In this document: positions 21,956 to 33,879 of the stretch, piece after piece | Layout: each line of letters opens with the position of its first letter | Position numbering within the stretch: the stretch's first letter is position 1 | Assembly (NCBI GenBank): GCA_025504975.1 | Contig: JANUWI010000007.1 | Coordinates: forward strand, 1,240,001 to 1,304,000 | Direction: 5' to 3' | DNA from: Plenodomus lindquistii | Taxonomy: Eukaryota > Ascomycota > Dothideomycetes > Pleosporales > Leptosphaeriaceae | DNA: 64,000 nt | Position numbers and translations under genes: made by a program | The notes under the pieces: model-generated | The model's input: only the letters and a program-made list of their open reading frames with translations | What the model was told of the DNA's origin: nothing | The model's database searches: none

Positions 21956-23467
21956 ATGCCTACCTACCGCAGCATCAGCATCTCGTTGCATTCACAATTT
22001 GATATCGAAACATTTCCTGAGTACCCACCGGAGCCCAAGGAAGATTATCTCGCACGCGGTATCACCGGCTTCGTCCCCGACCTCATCGATGACACCACGT
22101 CGACCTGCAGTGTCTACGTCCCAGTTCTCCCAGGCAGTACTTTCTGGATCAATTACTCAGTCGAGCCACCTATACCTGCAGGTCATCACTTCCTCTTCAA
22201 GCTATATCTCAACGGCGCGCACATTGTGAGCTTCTCCACCGGCAAAGAAGACGGGTGGCAGGGCAAGACAATGTTTGGGCTCTTCGAGAGTATCGACGGC
22301 GGCAAGGACGGGAAGCGCGTGGAGAAGCGGGTGTTTTCTTTCACGCCACCGAACAGAAAGGATCACTTGTGGAATGATGTCGCAGACGTGCACGATAAGA
22401 CGGCATGTGTGGAGATTAGGGTACATCGTTCCAACGGTAGGAAGAGAACGGAGAGGGTCTTTGAAGAGTACACCAAGACAGCACATGCACAGGATAAGAG
22501 AGGCGTAGAGTAAGTAACTCAAGGGTAAGCAAGGGTATCGCTACTGATCAAAAGCAGCCTCGTCAGCGCTGGCCGCGCCGGCCCGGAGCAACCGAAGCGC
22601 TTCTACAAGTTTGCACTCATCGACCCCATTGACCAGCCATTCGCAACATTTCGTTACTACTATCGCACGTGGGAGCAACTGCGCGGGCTTGGTGTGCTCG
22701 ATCGAGGTGAGGCAGACTCAAGCGAGGAAGACAATTTGCCCATCATTGAGCCACAGGACGCCTCGCCTCGCAGGCAACCCGTGAGCAGGAAGTCTGACAG
22801 TCGACAACCGGAGCATGTATTCCCAGACGCTCGTGACAGTAGTGGGCTGAAGCACGATTTGACTACTGGTGGGGAAGAGGTGGGGACATCTGCTCGTCAA
22901 GCGATGAGCCCTGTCCGACGCAGCTCCATCCGCGTCGTAGAGTCCGACGGGACGGAGAACTCAGCTACGTTGGGCAGGTCGTTGCGACGAGCAAGCAGTG
23001 TCTCGAAACAGCCGGCAGCTTACATTCCGAGCGGTGCTCCAGACGGAAACAACTCGCCGGGACTGTTTGAGGAAGAGAATGACAGCGATGCCGTGGTCCA
23101 GCGAAACAGCTGCGTGTCTACACCGCCGCGGTTCTACCGTCTCTCCATCCCACCTTCCATAAGACTTGCGCCTCCCGAAACTGCATCAGAGCCATGCCTA
23201 GTGCCAGCCCGTAGAAATGAATCGGCATCCTCAACATCTTATCGTCCGCACCCAGCATTTGCAGTCGATGATTGGAATACGCGTACTCCGAGTCCGGTGA
23301 AGGATGTTCGAGAAAGCATCCATACGCCGCCCATGGATAAGGCAAGCGCGAGAGTCGGTCTGTCGTGGATGGACATACTGCCGATGGCTTGGAGACGCCG
23401 CACAGTATCAGGGCCGAGTACTGCAGCCTCAAGCAAAGGAAGGGATGGGGCGCGTAGTGTGACGTGA
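21956..23467 (+). CDS. DUF7918-type fungal protein
   Basis: Two exons, 21956-22509 and 22558-23467, 487 residues; the intron is 48 nt with GTAAGT and CAG. The start at MPTYRSISISLHS is chosen because a beta-strand of this kind begins the family domain. Residues 1 to ~225 follow the DUF7918 pattern: TCSVYVPVLPGSTFWINYSV, FLFKLYLNGAHIVS, WQGKTMFGLFE, then FYKFALIDP across the intron. The domain continues after the splice with YYYRTWEQLRGLGVL, which confirms the junction. The last ~240 residues are polar, Ser/Pro/Arg-rich and probably disordered. There is no signal peptide. No function is established; a nuclear role is possible but not shown. Confidence 0.72.
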
Positions 23468-23837
23468 AGATACAAGTTGCGGATTGAAACCTTGTTCAGG
23501 CTGAGTCTTTGATACATTGTCGGATGAGGGCAACCCGTGACGCGTATGGCCACTACGAAGATGGTGGAGGAGAAGGGGTCCGAGTGTAGGGTAGGTAATG
23601 GTGCACGTGCTCTGGGGTGATCCAAGGAACCGATTTGGCGTCTCCACAATCCCCGCAAAGGCCGGAGCTACCCCATCCCAACCTTCGCATCTGACAGCTG
23701 CCGATACAACTTACCTCGACCATACTCTTTCGCCTGTTCATTGGGTTGTATCAATGTTCTTATCGTACCGCGTTTGACGGTGCTTTTCTTGCCTTTGGTG
23801 ATTTGGTCGCACAGCGCATACTGGTTTGATCCTCGCG
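23468..23837. other. Short intergenic region, glutaminase promoter
   Basis: No gene. Contains pyrimidine-rich stretches just upstream of the glutaminase ATG. Confidence 0.5.
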
Positions 23838-26407
23838 ATGCGCCTCGCCGTGGTCCCAGCCGCGACGCTTCTGGCAAGCGTCGCGCAAGCCTCGAGTCTC
23901 TCTCCGCCTGTGCTTCCCCTGATTGTAAGGAACCCGTACTTGAGCACGTGGCTACAGAATGCACGGGAAGAGCCGTGGAGCAAGTGGCCCATGTTTTGGA
24001 CGGGTGCAGAGGTACGTTGGATCCGGTCGCGCAGTTCGTGGCGGGCTACATGCACTGACACGAACGAACACCCAGGTCGGCTTCAGCGTCCTTGCGTCTT
24101 TGCCTGATACAAACGAAATCTATCCGCTTTTGGGCCGGCCCCATGACTCCTTGGAGCAAGACAGCAATGACTACACAATTGCGTATCCAACCTACAAAGG
24201 CGCCCAGTACGATGCTTCCACAACCAACCTCACCTACTCCATTCGCACGCCTGATAAGCTCACCGTGGCCAAAGACGTCGACATCACCCTGTCCTTTCTC
24301 TCTCCCATTACACCAACATCGACCCTACGCCAAGCGATTCCTGCCGCATACTTGTCCGTGCATGTGCAGGGAAGTTTCGACGTCAGCATATACATCGACG
24401 TGAATGGTCAGTGGGTTAGTGGAAAGCGCGAGAGTCTGATAGAATGGGGCTTGGACGAACAAGCAGCAGCTCAGGGACTCAAGACGTGGAACGTTAAACG
24501 TCAGGTTGAGCAGATCCTCACAGAGACAGACGATCAGCCCGAGTGGGGTCAACTGCACTTCACGGGTCCGTCGAATGCTCGTCATGAATGCGGTACTTCC
24601 GCGCTACTGCGACAGAGGTTTGCGCGGACTGGCACGTTGCAGAATGAAGTGGACGGCCAGTTTCGTGGCGTCATGGATGATGAACCTGTCTTCGCTTTTG
24701 CCAGAGAGTTCAAGCTGGCGAATGCGTCAGCTTCTGCTGCGTCACCAGTGACACATAGCGTCTTGTTCACCATCGCGCACATCCAGGATCCTGTTACACA
24801 GTATGCCTCTGCACGCGGGCTCACATTCATGCGACCGTTATGGGAGTCGTGGTTCCCAAAATACGAGAAGCTCATCCAATTCCACTATGGCGATTTCTCC
24901 ACGGCCCGCAGCCTGGCAGGGAATTACTCTGAGCAACTACGCATTGACGCCTACCAGTCTGGGTCCACTAACTACGTCGACATCGTTGCCCTATCTGCAA
25001 GACAGGTCATGGGTGCGACAAGTTTCTCCGGAACGCCAGAGAACCCACTGCTTTTCCTGAAAGAAATTTCCTCCAACGGCAATAGTCAGACTGTCGATGT
25101 CATCTTTCCAGCATTCCCGTTCTTCTTGTACACACAGCCCAAGTGGCTGGCTTACTTGCTGGAGCCTCTACTCGAGCATCAATTGAGCGGGCAGTATCCC
25201 AACAAGTACTCCATGCACGACTTGGGCGCGCACTTTCCAAACTTGACTGGACATGCTGACGGCAGAGACGAATACATGCCTGTTGAGGAGTGCGGGGATA
25301 TGCTTATTATGGGACTGGCGCTTGTCAACTCTTTGACATACAATACTGGGGAGGATGCCCAATCCATCTGGTCGAATATTGGAACTGATGCGCCTGCGAA
25401 GCAGGAGTCACAAGGAACGATGAAGCCGTTCTCGCTAGCAAGTATTGGTTTGCACAACGATATTGAATACATCGATGAGACTTGGGGCGGAGGTGCAAAA
25501 GGTGTCAGGGACGCCAAGGCGTGGTTGGAGGGGAGCTATGATCTTTGGAAACAATGGACAGGCTACCTTGTTGAAGACGCTCTGGAGCCGCACAACCAAC
25601 GTAAGTCGTGCAATCTATGAGTACAGCTGATCCTCGATTGACATGACGACAGTATGCACTGACGACTTTGCTGGTTGGCTACCGTTGCAGACGAATCTTG
25701 CCCTCAAAGGTATCATTGGCATAAAGGCTTTCAGCGAGCTCGCGCTTCTCCTCGACCGCCCTGGCGATGCTGAACACTACAAAAACATCTCTGAAGTCTA
25801 CATCAAGAAATGGGAAGAGTTTGGAATCTCTAGAGACGGTTCGCACGCCAAGCTCGCATACGACTGGTATGGGAGTTGGACAACCTTGTATTCGCTATAT
25901 GCGGATGCAGTGCTGTGCTTCCATCCTACCCTCACGAATGCGTCTTCCCCTGCGCTGGACTCTGAATTCTCTTCAATGGGTGCGACGGCGCAGCAGCCGT
26001 TGTCTCCCCATGGTCGCTCTCCAATCATTCAGGACTTCATACCCCATTCCATTTACAAAAAGCAATCTTCGTGGTATTCTGCCGTGATACAGAAGTTTGG
26101 ATTACCACTTGATAGCCGCCATTTGTACACCAAGTCTGACTGGGAGTTTGAAGCTGCAGCCGTTGCGAGCAAGTCTACGCGCAAGGAGATTTTGGACAGA
26201 GTGGCGCGATGGATCAATGAGACTAGCACGGACAGAGCGTTTACAGATTTGTACGAGACAGAGTGGGATGGTGGGTTCCCTGGCGCGCACTTTTTTGCAC
26301 GACCTGTTGTGGGTGGGCATTTTGCATTTCTGACGCTGGAGAGGGCTTGTATGAGGGGTCGACAGGCTGTGGAAAATACCGAGGAAGAGGAAAGGTTGGA
26401 GTTGTAG
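23838..26407 (+). CDS. gtaA: Secreted glutaminase A-like protein (GtaA; DUF4965/DUF5127/DUF1793)
   Basis: Three exons, 23838-24011, 24076-25600 and 25653-26407, 817 residues. MRLAVVPAATLLASVAQASS is a signal peptide; the next ATG upstream (23826) would only add four residues. The N-terminal half contains PYLSTWLQNAREEPWSKWP and FWTGAEVGFSV, hallmarks of fungal GtaA proteins, followed by the DUF5127 beta-sandwich. The DUF4965/DUF1793 region has FFLYTQPKWLAYLLEPLLEH, HDLGAHFPN, PVEECGDMLIM and CTDDFAGWLPLQTNLALKGI. The second half is a six-hairpin toroid. The Aspergillus enzyme is an extracellular glutaminase of 690 residues; this protein is longer, mostly in its N-terminal part. Many N-glycosylation sites are present. 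It would release glutamate from glutamine outside the cell. Confidence 0.88.
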
Positions 26408-27041
26408 GATCATAACTCCACAAAGCTTGGGGAGTCGTGAGCCATGCACCTAGTCTATCGTACAAATTTATGCGTGCCCTTTGGTTGGGACAAACGATAT
26501 CCACGATGGAAGGCAAGTAGTTTATTACCCGAACCTGCTTTCAGCGTAGCCAACGGTACCATCCAATCCCAAATTGGCATACATTTACATTCCGCTCGAT
26601 CATGCAATCGCCCGATACAGGTAGGCCATTCTCTTGTATCACCATAGACATCCATAGCGCCACTGCGACCTTCGGTCTTACTGTTACCGCAGACGTGGAC
26701 TCCTAGAACAACACTAGCCCTTATTCATGTACCCTGGTCAGAGTATGAAAGGAAGCGCCATGCCATGTTCGACGATTTGGGCCTCCGAGGGCATCAATGC
26801 CTTTGTCCTCAGTCTGCCCTTCCGCTGGGTGTCGAGACAAAGACATCAATTCAACATGGGTGGGTCGATATCTCCTTGCGCGTCCTCCCACAATGTGACG
26901 CTGTTGTTCTTGACACTTCTTCGTATTCCAGTTCACTTTTGTGACATGTGGAAAGCGTAACATCATCATACGCAACATTGACGTGTCGAACAACAGGCAC
27001 GCGAACACGACTAAACCTCGAGAGCATTCGCCATTATTAAT
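26408..27041. other. Intergenic, nothing recognised
   Basis: Spacer before the orphan ORF pair. The open frames on either strand show no domain. It marks the start of a region (to about 33.8 kb) without recognisable conserved genes. Confidence 0.45.
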
Positions 27042-27527
27042 ATGGTTCTCTATCAGGCCAATGGCCGCGTTGTCCAAGAGCATGAGGATTACCTTGAGCA
27101 AGACGCTGCGAACAATGCTGCCAAGTATAAGTATGAGGAGCAGATCAGCATCTACAACGGCAAGAATAAGCCCACATCTACCACGGACAAAGTCACTCTT
27201 GTCGTCAAAGAGCAGCACTCCAGAACACTTTACCACGACACCTATGGGAATGATTCAGCAAAAGGTGGAGCTTGGGAATGGTTGCGACACAACAATCTGG
27301 ACGAAAAGATCATAACAGTAGACCGTGCCGCGTTGATCATGAGCTCATCACTTGCCGAAGAGCACTGCCAGTACAATCCTGCGAGTACAGAATTGAAACT
27401 TCCAGTGTCATGGCCCAGGTCACATGCAGCCTGTAATTACGCAAACTCGGGCGAGCAGATCCAGAGCGACTTTGGGGACCGCATACTTGTTCCGGGAAAG
27501 CTACTTGTGTCTCCTCTCGACGCATAG
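27042..27527 (+). CDS. Orphan ORF, upstream half of a TAG-interrupted frame
   Basis: 161 codons starting MVLYQANGRVVQEHEDYLEQ and ending in TAG. I recognise no domain. The N-terminal ~75 residues look like a beta-rich segment with KVTLVVKEQHSRTLYHDTY, followed by WEWLRHNNLDEKIITVDRAA. No signal peptide and no membrane helix. The following ORF starts with ATG immediately after this stop codon and in the same frame, so the two could be one gene split by a nonsense mutation, a readthrough gene, or a stop-start pair. An intron removing the stop in frame was looked for and not found with a convincing donor. Confidence 0.5.
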   Translation: MVLYQANGRVVQEHEDYLEQDAANNAAKYKYEEQISIYNGKNKPTSTTDKVTLVVKEQHSRTLYHDTYGNDSAKGGAWEWLRHNNLDEKIITVDRAALIMSSSLAEEHCQYNPASTELKLPVSWPRSHAACNYANSGEQIQSDFGDRILVPGKLLVSPLDA

Positions 27528-28163
27528 ATGGCATTCATACGTGTCAATGAAATCAAGGAATACCTTGTGCCATGGTTCGACAAAATATCGAGAACAATAA
27601 AAGACAGAGCTTCATCTACGGGGAAGGGGGAAGGAATGGCACAAGACCCTACAGATCATGAGTGGGTTCGCAGGCAGGAAGACAATTTCATGAACCCAGC
27701 CAAGAAAGATGGTCTCCATACCCCAATTCCGAATGCTATCCTTAAGAAGATCCACCTATACAACGCCATGCTACAACTTGGTCTTCCGAAATTTGTCCAG
27801 CGGCCCCTGATCGATGCACTTATCTTGCAAATGTACCAGACTCCTCTGAGCCAGTGCCACCTGGAGACGCTCGAGATTACCGTTGGCAGATTCAACTCGC
27901 GCAGTGTGCCCGTATTAGACCCAGTTCTCTGTCATTTCATCGGGACTTATCCATTCCGTGGGATGCATGACAGGCAGAATCCTGACACTCCTGAAGGAAA
28001 AAGGGAACAGTTCCCATTGAGGCGTCCAACTCCACCGCCACCTCCCAGCGTATTACCTCAACCGTCCCCAAAGGTACGCATAATGATCCCAAGAGATGGT
28101 AGCGAATCACCGCGGTCAGAGGATGAGCCGCGTGAACCGCCTCGTCCCCGTCACGTTCGATGA
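27528..28163 (+). CDS. Orphan ORF, downstream half; conserved-looking helical region
   Basis: 211 codons beginning directly after the TAG of the preceding ORF. Residues about 60-150 are a compact, probably structured region: AILKKIHLYNAMLQLGLPKF, RPLIDALILQMYQTPLSQCH, LETLEITVGRFNSR, then DPVLCHFIGTYPFRG. This resembles the helical part of unnamed fungal proteins that often follow a BTB-like domain, but I cannot assign a family. The C-terminal ~65 residues are Pro/Arg-rich (PTPPPPPSVLPQPSP) and likely disordered. Whether translation starts at this ATG or continues from the upstream half is not known. Confidence 0.5.
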   Translation: MAFIRVNEIKEYLVPWFDKISRTIKDRASSTGKGEGMAQDPTDHEWVRRQEDNFMNPAKKDGLHTPIPNAILKKIHLYNAMLQLGLPKFVQRPLIDALILQMYQTPLSQCHLETLEITVGRFNSRSVPVLDPVLCHFIGTYPFRGMHDRQNPDTPEGKREQFPLRRPTPPPPPSVLPQPSPKVRIMIPRDGSESPRSEDEPREPPRPRHVR

Positions 28164-29628
28164 GACGGACTTGTGGTCTTCAGCAAGACCAAACGTCAAA
28201 CACTCAAATTCATAACCTATCATGCTCATCGCGACACATTCCCCGACGACACCGTGCTTCTTCCGCCTCAACTTCCCGTTCTAGGCCACAGTATCGCGCA
28301 CTGGTCTGGTCTACGTCCCAACGATAGTGCAGTGGCAGCTTTCACGGGATCCCTTTGAACATTGGCGACTCGTACAAATTGATAAGGAGGAATAAGACAG
28401 ATCCAGTAAACGGGACCAATATAAGACGCGAGCAGACGAATAGACTAGCCCATGTAGAGGGCTACAGGACTACGCGGCCGGGACAGGAGCCCAAAACTGA
28501 AACATCAGGTGCGCATGTAGCCCCCTCTAAGTCGAGATTGGGACGACGGCGGAGACGACGATGTCGAGACTCAAGCACCAAAGATATCAAGAAAGTCACG
28601 CAAGGAAAAGAGACCCGCTACTAGCCTACATTCTGAGCAAGGGGCTGATGACAGGAACGCTAAAAAGCCAAGGCGAGTGGGGCGGTATGTCTCTCCAAGG
28701 ACGCGATAAGGATATGTGTTGCGAAGAATTCAGCTCGTAGGGAGGAGCTGTAGCAGATTCTGAGTCGGGCGATGAAGATTTTGCGTTGCAGTCGGTGACC
28801 AGATGTACTGGTCGAGGCCAGTGGCAGGTAGAAAGTACTAGATCATGCAAAGCCCTGAGATTTACACAAAGACGCTACTGCTGGTGATTCTAAAGGTGTC
28901 AAAAAGGTGTATTGAAAACCCGATGGCGGCATTTTTGACATTACTGTGTCGTTAGAACGTTTGGGTTTAAGGATGGTACGCAGAACAGACCACGCGAAGG
29001 GGCCTTGGTCATCATCGCCAAACCATTCATGTAAAGGGTATCAATGTTTGTATTCTCTCGTTTTCTACGGTGTTGTACATTTCCCTTTTCTTTTTGGTAC
29101 CACCCATACAACCCTTCCCAAACACTTCTGAATGTTACTGTTGAGAGAATTTTATGATTTTTTTGTTACATCTATATACATATCATGAGATTTTAGATCC
29201 CAGATACCACTCGTATGCGCAATAGAGAATGTTCGTGCAAGCGCGCGTGCTGCGTTTCGAGATACGAATGGATCATGGCAAGCTGTCCAGAGCTGCTGTA
29301 GTATTTTCTGAACACCAAAAGGACCGTAAGTCATGGGACGGCCAAGGTTCAGGCACGGTCGGCGCCATGTGCTGGATATGCATCCGCAATTCTAAGACAT
29401 CGTTCTTAAGCATGTATCCGGACTCTCGTATGAGGTTGAACACGTGCAGGCTCTAGATTACGGTGAAGAGCCTTAGGCCAATCGATGTCTTAGTGGCGAA
29501 TAGGTGTGGCATGTTATATGCGCTGGCTACCACCACGGTTGAGTCATGCTATGACGTTTGATCTGCGAGGTGAAACATGTTTGTGTCGCTTGTCAATGAG
29601 ACTCTCCAGGCGACACGATGCTCCAATT
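28164..29628. other. Intergenic or gene remnants
   Basis: About 1.5 kb with only short frames. Arg/Lys-rich fragments near 28500-28620 could be remnants of a nuclear protein tail; no family is recognisable. A/T content rises somewhat around 28900-29170. Confidence 0.4.
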
Positions 29629-32016
29629 CTACAATTCGTCATCGTCGTAGTCGACTTCGTCTTCTACGTATTCGAGAGAACCGACCCGTCGTCGAATCGC
29701 GTCATCAGCGGCAGTGGGCGGCACCGGTATAGATGAGGTGACAATAACATCAGAAGTGAAATTTCGATCTGCCTTAGTATCTTTGGTACATAGTTTGGCT
29801 TCGTTGTCTTCATCATTGGTGTTGGTTTTGGGCTCGTGACTGTCGTGTCGCAGAAGTCCCAAGTCTTTGTCGGTGTCGAAGGCGCGTGATGAGGTCTGCG
29901 TAATATCATCGCTGTATTCGTCTACAGGCTCGCTTTCATCTTGCGAGATACCATCCACTGAGCCTCCAGCTACGCTGAGCACATCCGCGCGCTGTACGTC
30001 TTGGTCTGTTTTGACGCTTGTGACAGCAACCGCTGTTGTCGTATTGTCCACGGCTGGGAAGATGGAGGTTCCCATAGGGACTTGCAATTTTTTTTCGGAC
30101 GAGTCGGAGCTTGGTGAAGTGGTAGATACTAAGTCGCTAACCGCTGTTGAAGCCGTGGCCGTCATAGTAGCTGATGCACGAGGAGGAACCACCCCCTTTC
30201 CTGCGAACGTGGTCGATGAGACAAGGGCTTGCAGGGCACCTGAAGAAGCAGTCGTTTCTTTGCGGACAGCTATAGTCTGTCTCTGTAGAGGTGGCGGATA
30301 CTTGTCAATAGCAAGACCAGCCAAGTATCGCCGTGCATTTCTAGCTCCAGGAACATAGTCGTATTTGGTCCAGTCGATGATCTCGGGATCAGGCGTATCA
30401 GCTTCGCTGGTATGATCCTTGGCCCAATCCATACGGCATGTGTTCTTGTAGTCGAAGTATCCGCGGGTCCCATCCTCAGCACGTCTCCCGTATGCAAAGT
30501 CGCAAGCGATGCCCTTGGAATCTACGTCTGAGCAACGTTCCAAGACTTCCACAATCGAACCGGCCTTGAGTGCAAGACATGGCTGCAGTATAGCATCTGA
30601 ATCGTAAGGACATGCTGTCTCCACTCGCCGCCAATGTCGGTTCACTTCTAATATTTTGGCCCATTTGGGCTTGCGGCCTTTGAAACGGACGGCCTGCTCG
30701 TCTGGGATACCAATAATCTTGCAATAATCAGCTGCAAGTAGCAGGCCAATTGGAGTAGCTACATAGACCTTTTTGTCCAGATGCAAGTACAAATCGCAAT
30801 CGTCGATCATGTGTGTCGGTAACATCTTGTTGACGCTTCCACGGCCAAGATCTTCAGGAGTCCACGGACGCTTGTACATATCCATAGCCTCTTGATTGAA
30901 GATTTGGTTCGATCTGAAGAATCGACTGACCGACTCCTCTGCCGTCTCGTCGTGTATAATATTGACAGACGCCAGTAGAAGAACGCTGGAGTGATCGTAT
31001 GGTTTGTAGTCGAGCAAACATTCCGGGTTAGGCTCGACGATCGGCTGTCGGTCATCATCGATGATCACTTGAAGTGTCTGCAGTTGCGCATTTGTGCATC
31101 TGACGTGGCTGTCATTTGTCCGTGCTTCTTGTTGCTTAGAACTAGACTGTGTGTTTCGATCCGGGTCTGTCAGGGCGTCGGCAATCTGGTCCTGGGCGTT
31201 ACCCTTTTCGCCACAGCATGGGCTGTCTTGTGGTGATTTTTCGCGACTAACATGATCTCCTACCTGCTGATTCCTGACGATTGGGGCCAGCGACGACTGA
31301 GATACAGAATCAGCCTTGTTGTCCATGGTCCGTTCGAGTGGCTCTTTGAATGCGCTCCGACTGCCGCGAATATGCTTTTTGGCGCACTTTCCACCGGTGG
31401 TCGCAATGATGCTATCACCGTCGGCAGACTTGCTGCCCTGTGTGCTGGTGATGATATCGGGAGAGGCGACCGCCCTCTCGTTCTTCGCTGCCTCGTGCTC
31501 CCTATGAAGGTTTCGGGGAGACAAATGGAGGCTGCCACCGTTCTTCTTGGTGAAATTGCTAGCGAATCTGTCAAGACGCCGTGACTTTTTTTGCTCGTCG
31601 TTCATGTTCTGGAGTGTCCTAAGATCTGTGGCTGCTGGTAGAACAGTCTTCTCAACGGCACTGTTCTGAACGGTAGAGTCACCTCGCGCAATCTGAGACC
31701 CGGAGACGCAGCTGGCGTTCGTATTTACGCGCAATCGCTTCTGTTCCTGCGCGCTGTCATCTGTCTCACCGCGTTTGCGCTTCGCCGAGCTCGCTTGACC
31801 AGGCGCTGCTTGCTTTTCGCGGCCTGGCTGCGACTTGCAATGAATCTCGTCACGGGTCATGCGATCGGTGAGAGGCGCGCGATTTTGAACATTCACGTTT
31901 TGCGCCTTTCCACGTGCTTCTTGTGGTACTGTGCGCTGCTGGGATTGGGCGTCGACGCTCCCAGCTGTAGAATGCCGCTGTCGCGCCAATTGCTTCTTGG
32001 TTCGGCGGTAAGCCAT
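29629..32016 (-). CDS. Large orphan protein, mostly low-complexity, one structured core
   Basis: A single exon of 795 residues from ATG 32016 (MAYRRTKKQLARQR). The first ~310 residues are Lys/Arg/Gln/Ser-rich and probably disordered, with a nuclear-localisation-like cluster (SAKRKRGETDDSAQEQKR). Residues about 330-580 look folded: CLLDYKPYDHSSVLLLASVN, YKRPWTPEDLGRG, LYLHLDKKVYVATPIGLLLA, RHWRRVETACPYDSDA, CDFAYGRRAEDGTRGYF, DPEIIDWTKYDYVPGARNAR. The remaining ~200 residues are Thr/Ser/Asp-rich and end in an acidic tail (EDEVDYDDDEL). I do not recognise the core. A nuclear protein seems likely from composition alone. An open frame this long without introns supports it being a real gene. Confidence 0.6.
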   Translation of the reverse strand: MAYRRTKKQLARQRHSTAGSVDAQSQQRTVPQEARGKAQNVNVQNRAPLTDRMTRDEIHCKSQPGREKQAAPGQASSAKRKRGETDDSAQEQKRLRVNTNASCVSGSQIARGDSTVQNSAVEKTVLPAATDLRTLQNMNDEQKKSRRLDRFASNFTKKNGGSLHLSPRNLHREHEAAKNERAVASPDIITSTQGSKSADGDSIIATTGGKCAKKHIRGSRSAFKEPLERTMDNKADSVSQSSLAPIVRNQQVGDHVSREKSPQDSPCCGEKGNAQDQIADALTDPDRNTQSSSKQQEARTNDSHVRCTNAQLQTLQVIIDDDRQPIVEPNPECLLDYKPYDHSSVLLLASVNIIHDETAEESVSRFFRSNQIFNQEAMDMYKRPWTPEDLGRGSVNKMLPTHMIDDCDLYLHLDKKVYVATPIGLLLAADYCKIIGIPDEQAVRFKGRKPKWAKILEVNRHWRRVETACPYDSDAILQPCLALKAGSIVEVLERCSDVDSKGIACDFAYGRRAEDGTRGYFDYKNTCRMDWAKDHTSEADTPDPEIIDWTKYDYVPGARNARRYLAGLAIDKYPPPLQRQTIAVRKETTASSGALQALVSSTTFAGKGVVPPRASATMTATASTAVSDLVSTTSPSSDSSEKKLQVPMGTSIFPAVDNTTTAVAVTSVKTDQDVQRADVLSVAGGSVDGISQDESEPVDEYSDDITQTSSRAFDTDKDLGLLRHDSHEPKTNTNDEDNEAKLCTKDTKADRNFTSDVIVTSSIPVPPTAADDAIRRRVGSLEYVEDEVDYDDDEL

Positions 32017-33879
32017 GGCGTTGGGTGGCAAGAAGTGGAGTACAATCGTGTGTGGTGAGAACTTGTTTCAATGTTTGAGTCGAAGAGAGAGTGAGGAGGT
32101 GATGAGAGGCAAAGATGTTGTGGAGGGATGTACCACGGTTTGTTAGACTAGCACCCGCCTTGTCGAGGTCTTTAAGGCTCCTATTCATAGCAAATTACTC
32201 TGGAACGTATCACTCATGCGCGCACTGGGTGGGGCAAGAGCTCCACAGACTTTTCTGATGTGCCCGTGCAATGGCGTCATCGCGCTCCTGGAGGTGAAGG
32301 CGGGTTGAGGCAGGCATAGGCAATCGCGTTTTGCAGACAACCCAGCGTGACACGCAATCACGCAATCCAAATATGACACTCTTATTCTTCTCTATCCGCA
32401 TTCAACTGCCCAGATAATCCAAGAGTCATCTAGTAATCACCGTCGCCATTTGCAGTCGCCAAGCTCGAAGAAACCACCATGAACCTCAGTCCCCATCTCG
32501 AGCCTATTCGAATATCGATGGGCCTGACGAAATTTATACACAACATGTGGGCGTGAGAAGTCCGGAATGTAATTCGACAGACGGCTGGGTGTCAGACGAC
32601 TTCACATGACACGGCGTCATTTCCTTCATCTAGTCTATTGTGGTCGATCTTGCATGGGTTGTACCCTTTTCACAATCCGTCTCCCACTCAGGACTATATA
32701 GATTAGCACGCACTCAGGTCATCGAGCCGTGGGCCTTCTCCATTTTCAAGGTTGAAGAGGGCACCTGAGCTCTTGTAGATGTTTTATTGTATCAGATATC
32801 GGTCATGTAGATCTAAGACTCTCTCTAAGCTACTAGTGGGACTGGTCTCGAAATGTACATCCGTGCTTCCACTCAGTCACTCCCTTCCTATGTCTCAAGT
32901 CCTTCAACAATCGAATGCTTGGAGTGTGAAACTTATCAATCACTCAATGATCATGCTGTAAGACATTGATCTTTCCGAGTGCTAGAAGGTGAAAAGGTCG
33001 CTGATGGCATATTGCACTTATCTGCCAATATAGAAAATCTCTCAGGACTCTCTGCAGCACACTCAGTGTCACAATCGTCACCACAGGCAACCCATCACAC
33101 TTTCTGCAGAATGAAATACACATCTCCAACAGTAAACGACCTTCATCACCCAAGGAAATTGGTTAATTCTTACAATTCAAGCCGTCTGCTCAAAAGCCAC
33201 GAACTCTTTTGCCCAAATATCCTACAATTGCTCCGAATTTCACAGGCCTATGGACATTACGATCAGGGAGGAGGCCGCCGCGGCGGAGTATCCTCACAGG
33301 GGGGTCAGGAGAAGAATATCTCGGGTCATCAGTTCGCTTGGATGCTTTAACTTGGGCTTATTGGAATGGTTCAATACCGTCTGCAGGGAACAGAATCTGG
33401 ATGTGATTTCAAGAGCAGATGGGGTAATTCGGCACTCAGCACATTCATTAGGAGCCGGGTCTTCTCCCAGACGTGTCCTTCTACGCGTTTGTCCAGAAAG
33501 AACAGAGTCTAGCATCTTGTCTCGCAGTTCTCACGATATAGTGCTTGGGTTTAGCGGAACCACGTAAAATCAGAGCGCTGCAATACTATCACGTACTGTA
33601 ATAGAAAGTGCGACTGAAGTGCTAATTGAAACATGATAGTGGTGCCTCGAAAACACGAGCTGCTTCGTATCAGAGGTACTCTACTCTAGAAGTTGCACGG
33701 CAGACGCTAGAGAGTCGCGAAGTTGTTGAGGTGAAGCAGCCCAGAGATAGCTAATTACCGAGGTTCTGAGGTCATGACGAACTTGAAACTGCACCTCGAG
33801 TGCTTGCCTATGCTAACAACGCCGCCTTTTGTTCAGCCACAACCCCACAACCCCCCTTCTCAACGCGTAGCAGACGATC
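32017..33879. other. Intergenic, nothing recognised
   Basis: About 1.9 kb; frames up to 123 codons but none with a domain, signal or biased composition that would support a gene. Ends in the C/A-rich leader of the VOC gene. Confidence 0.45.
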
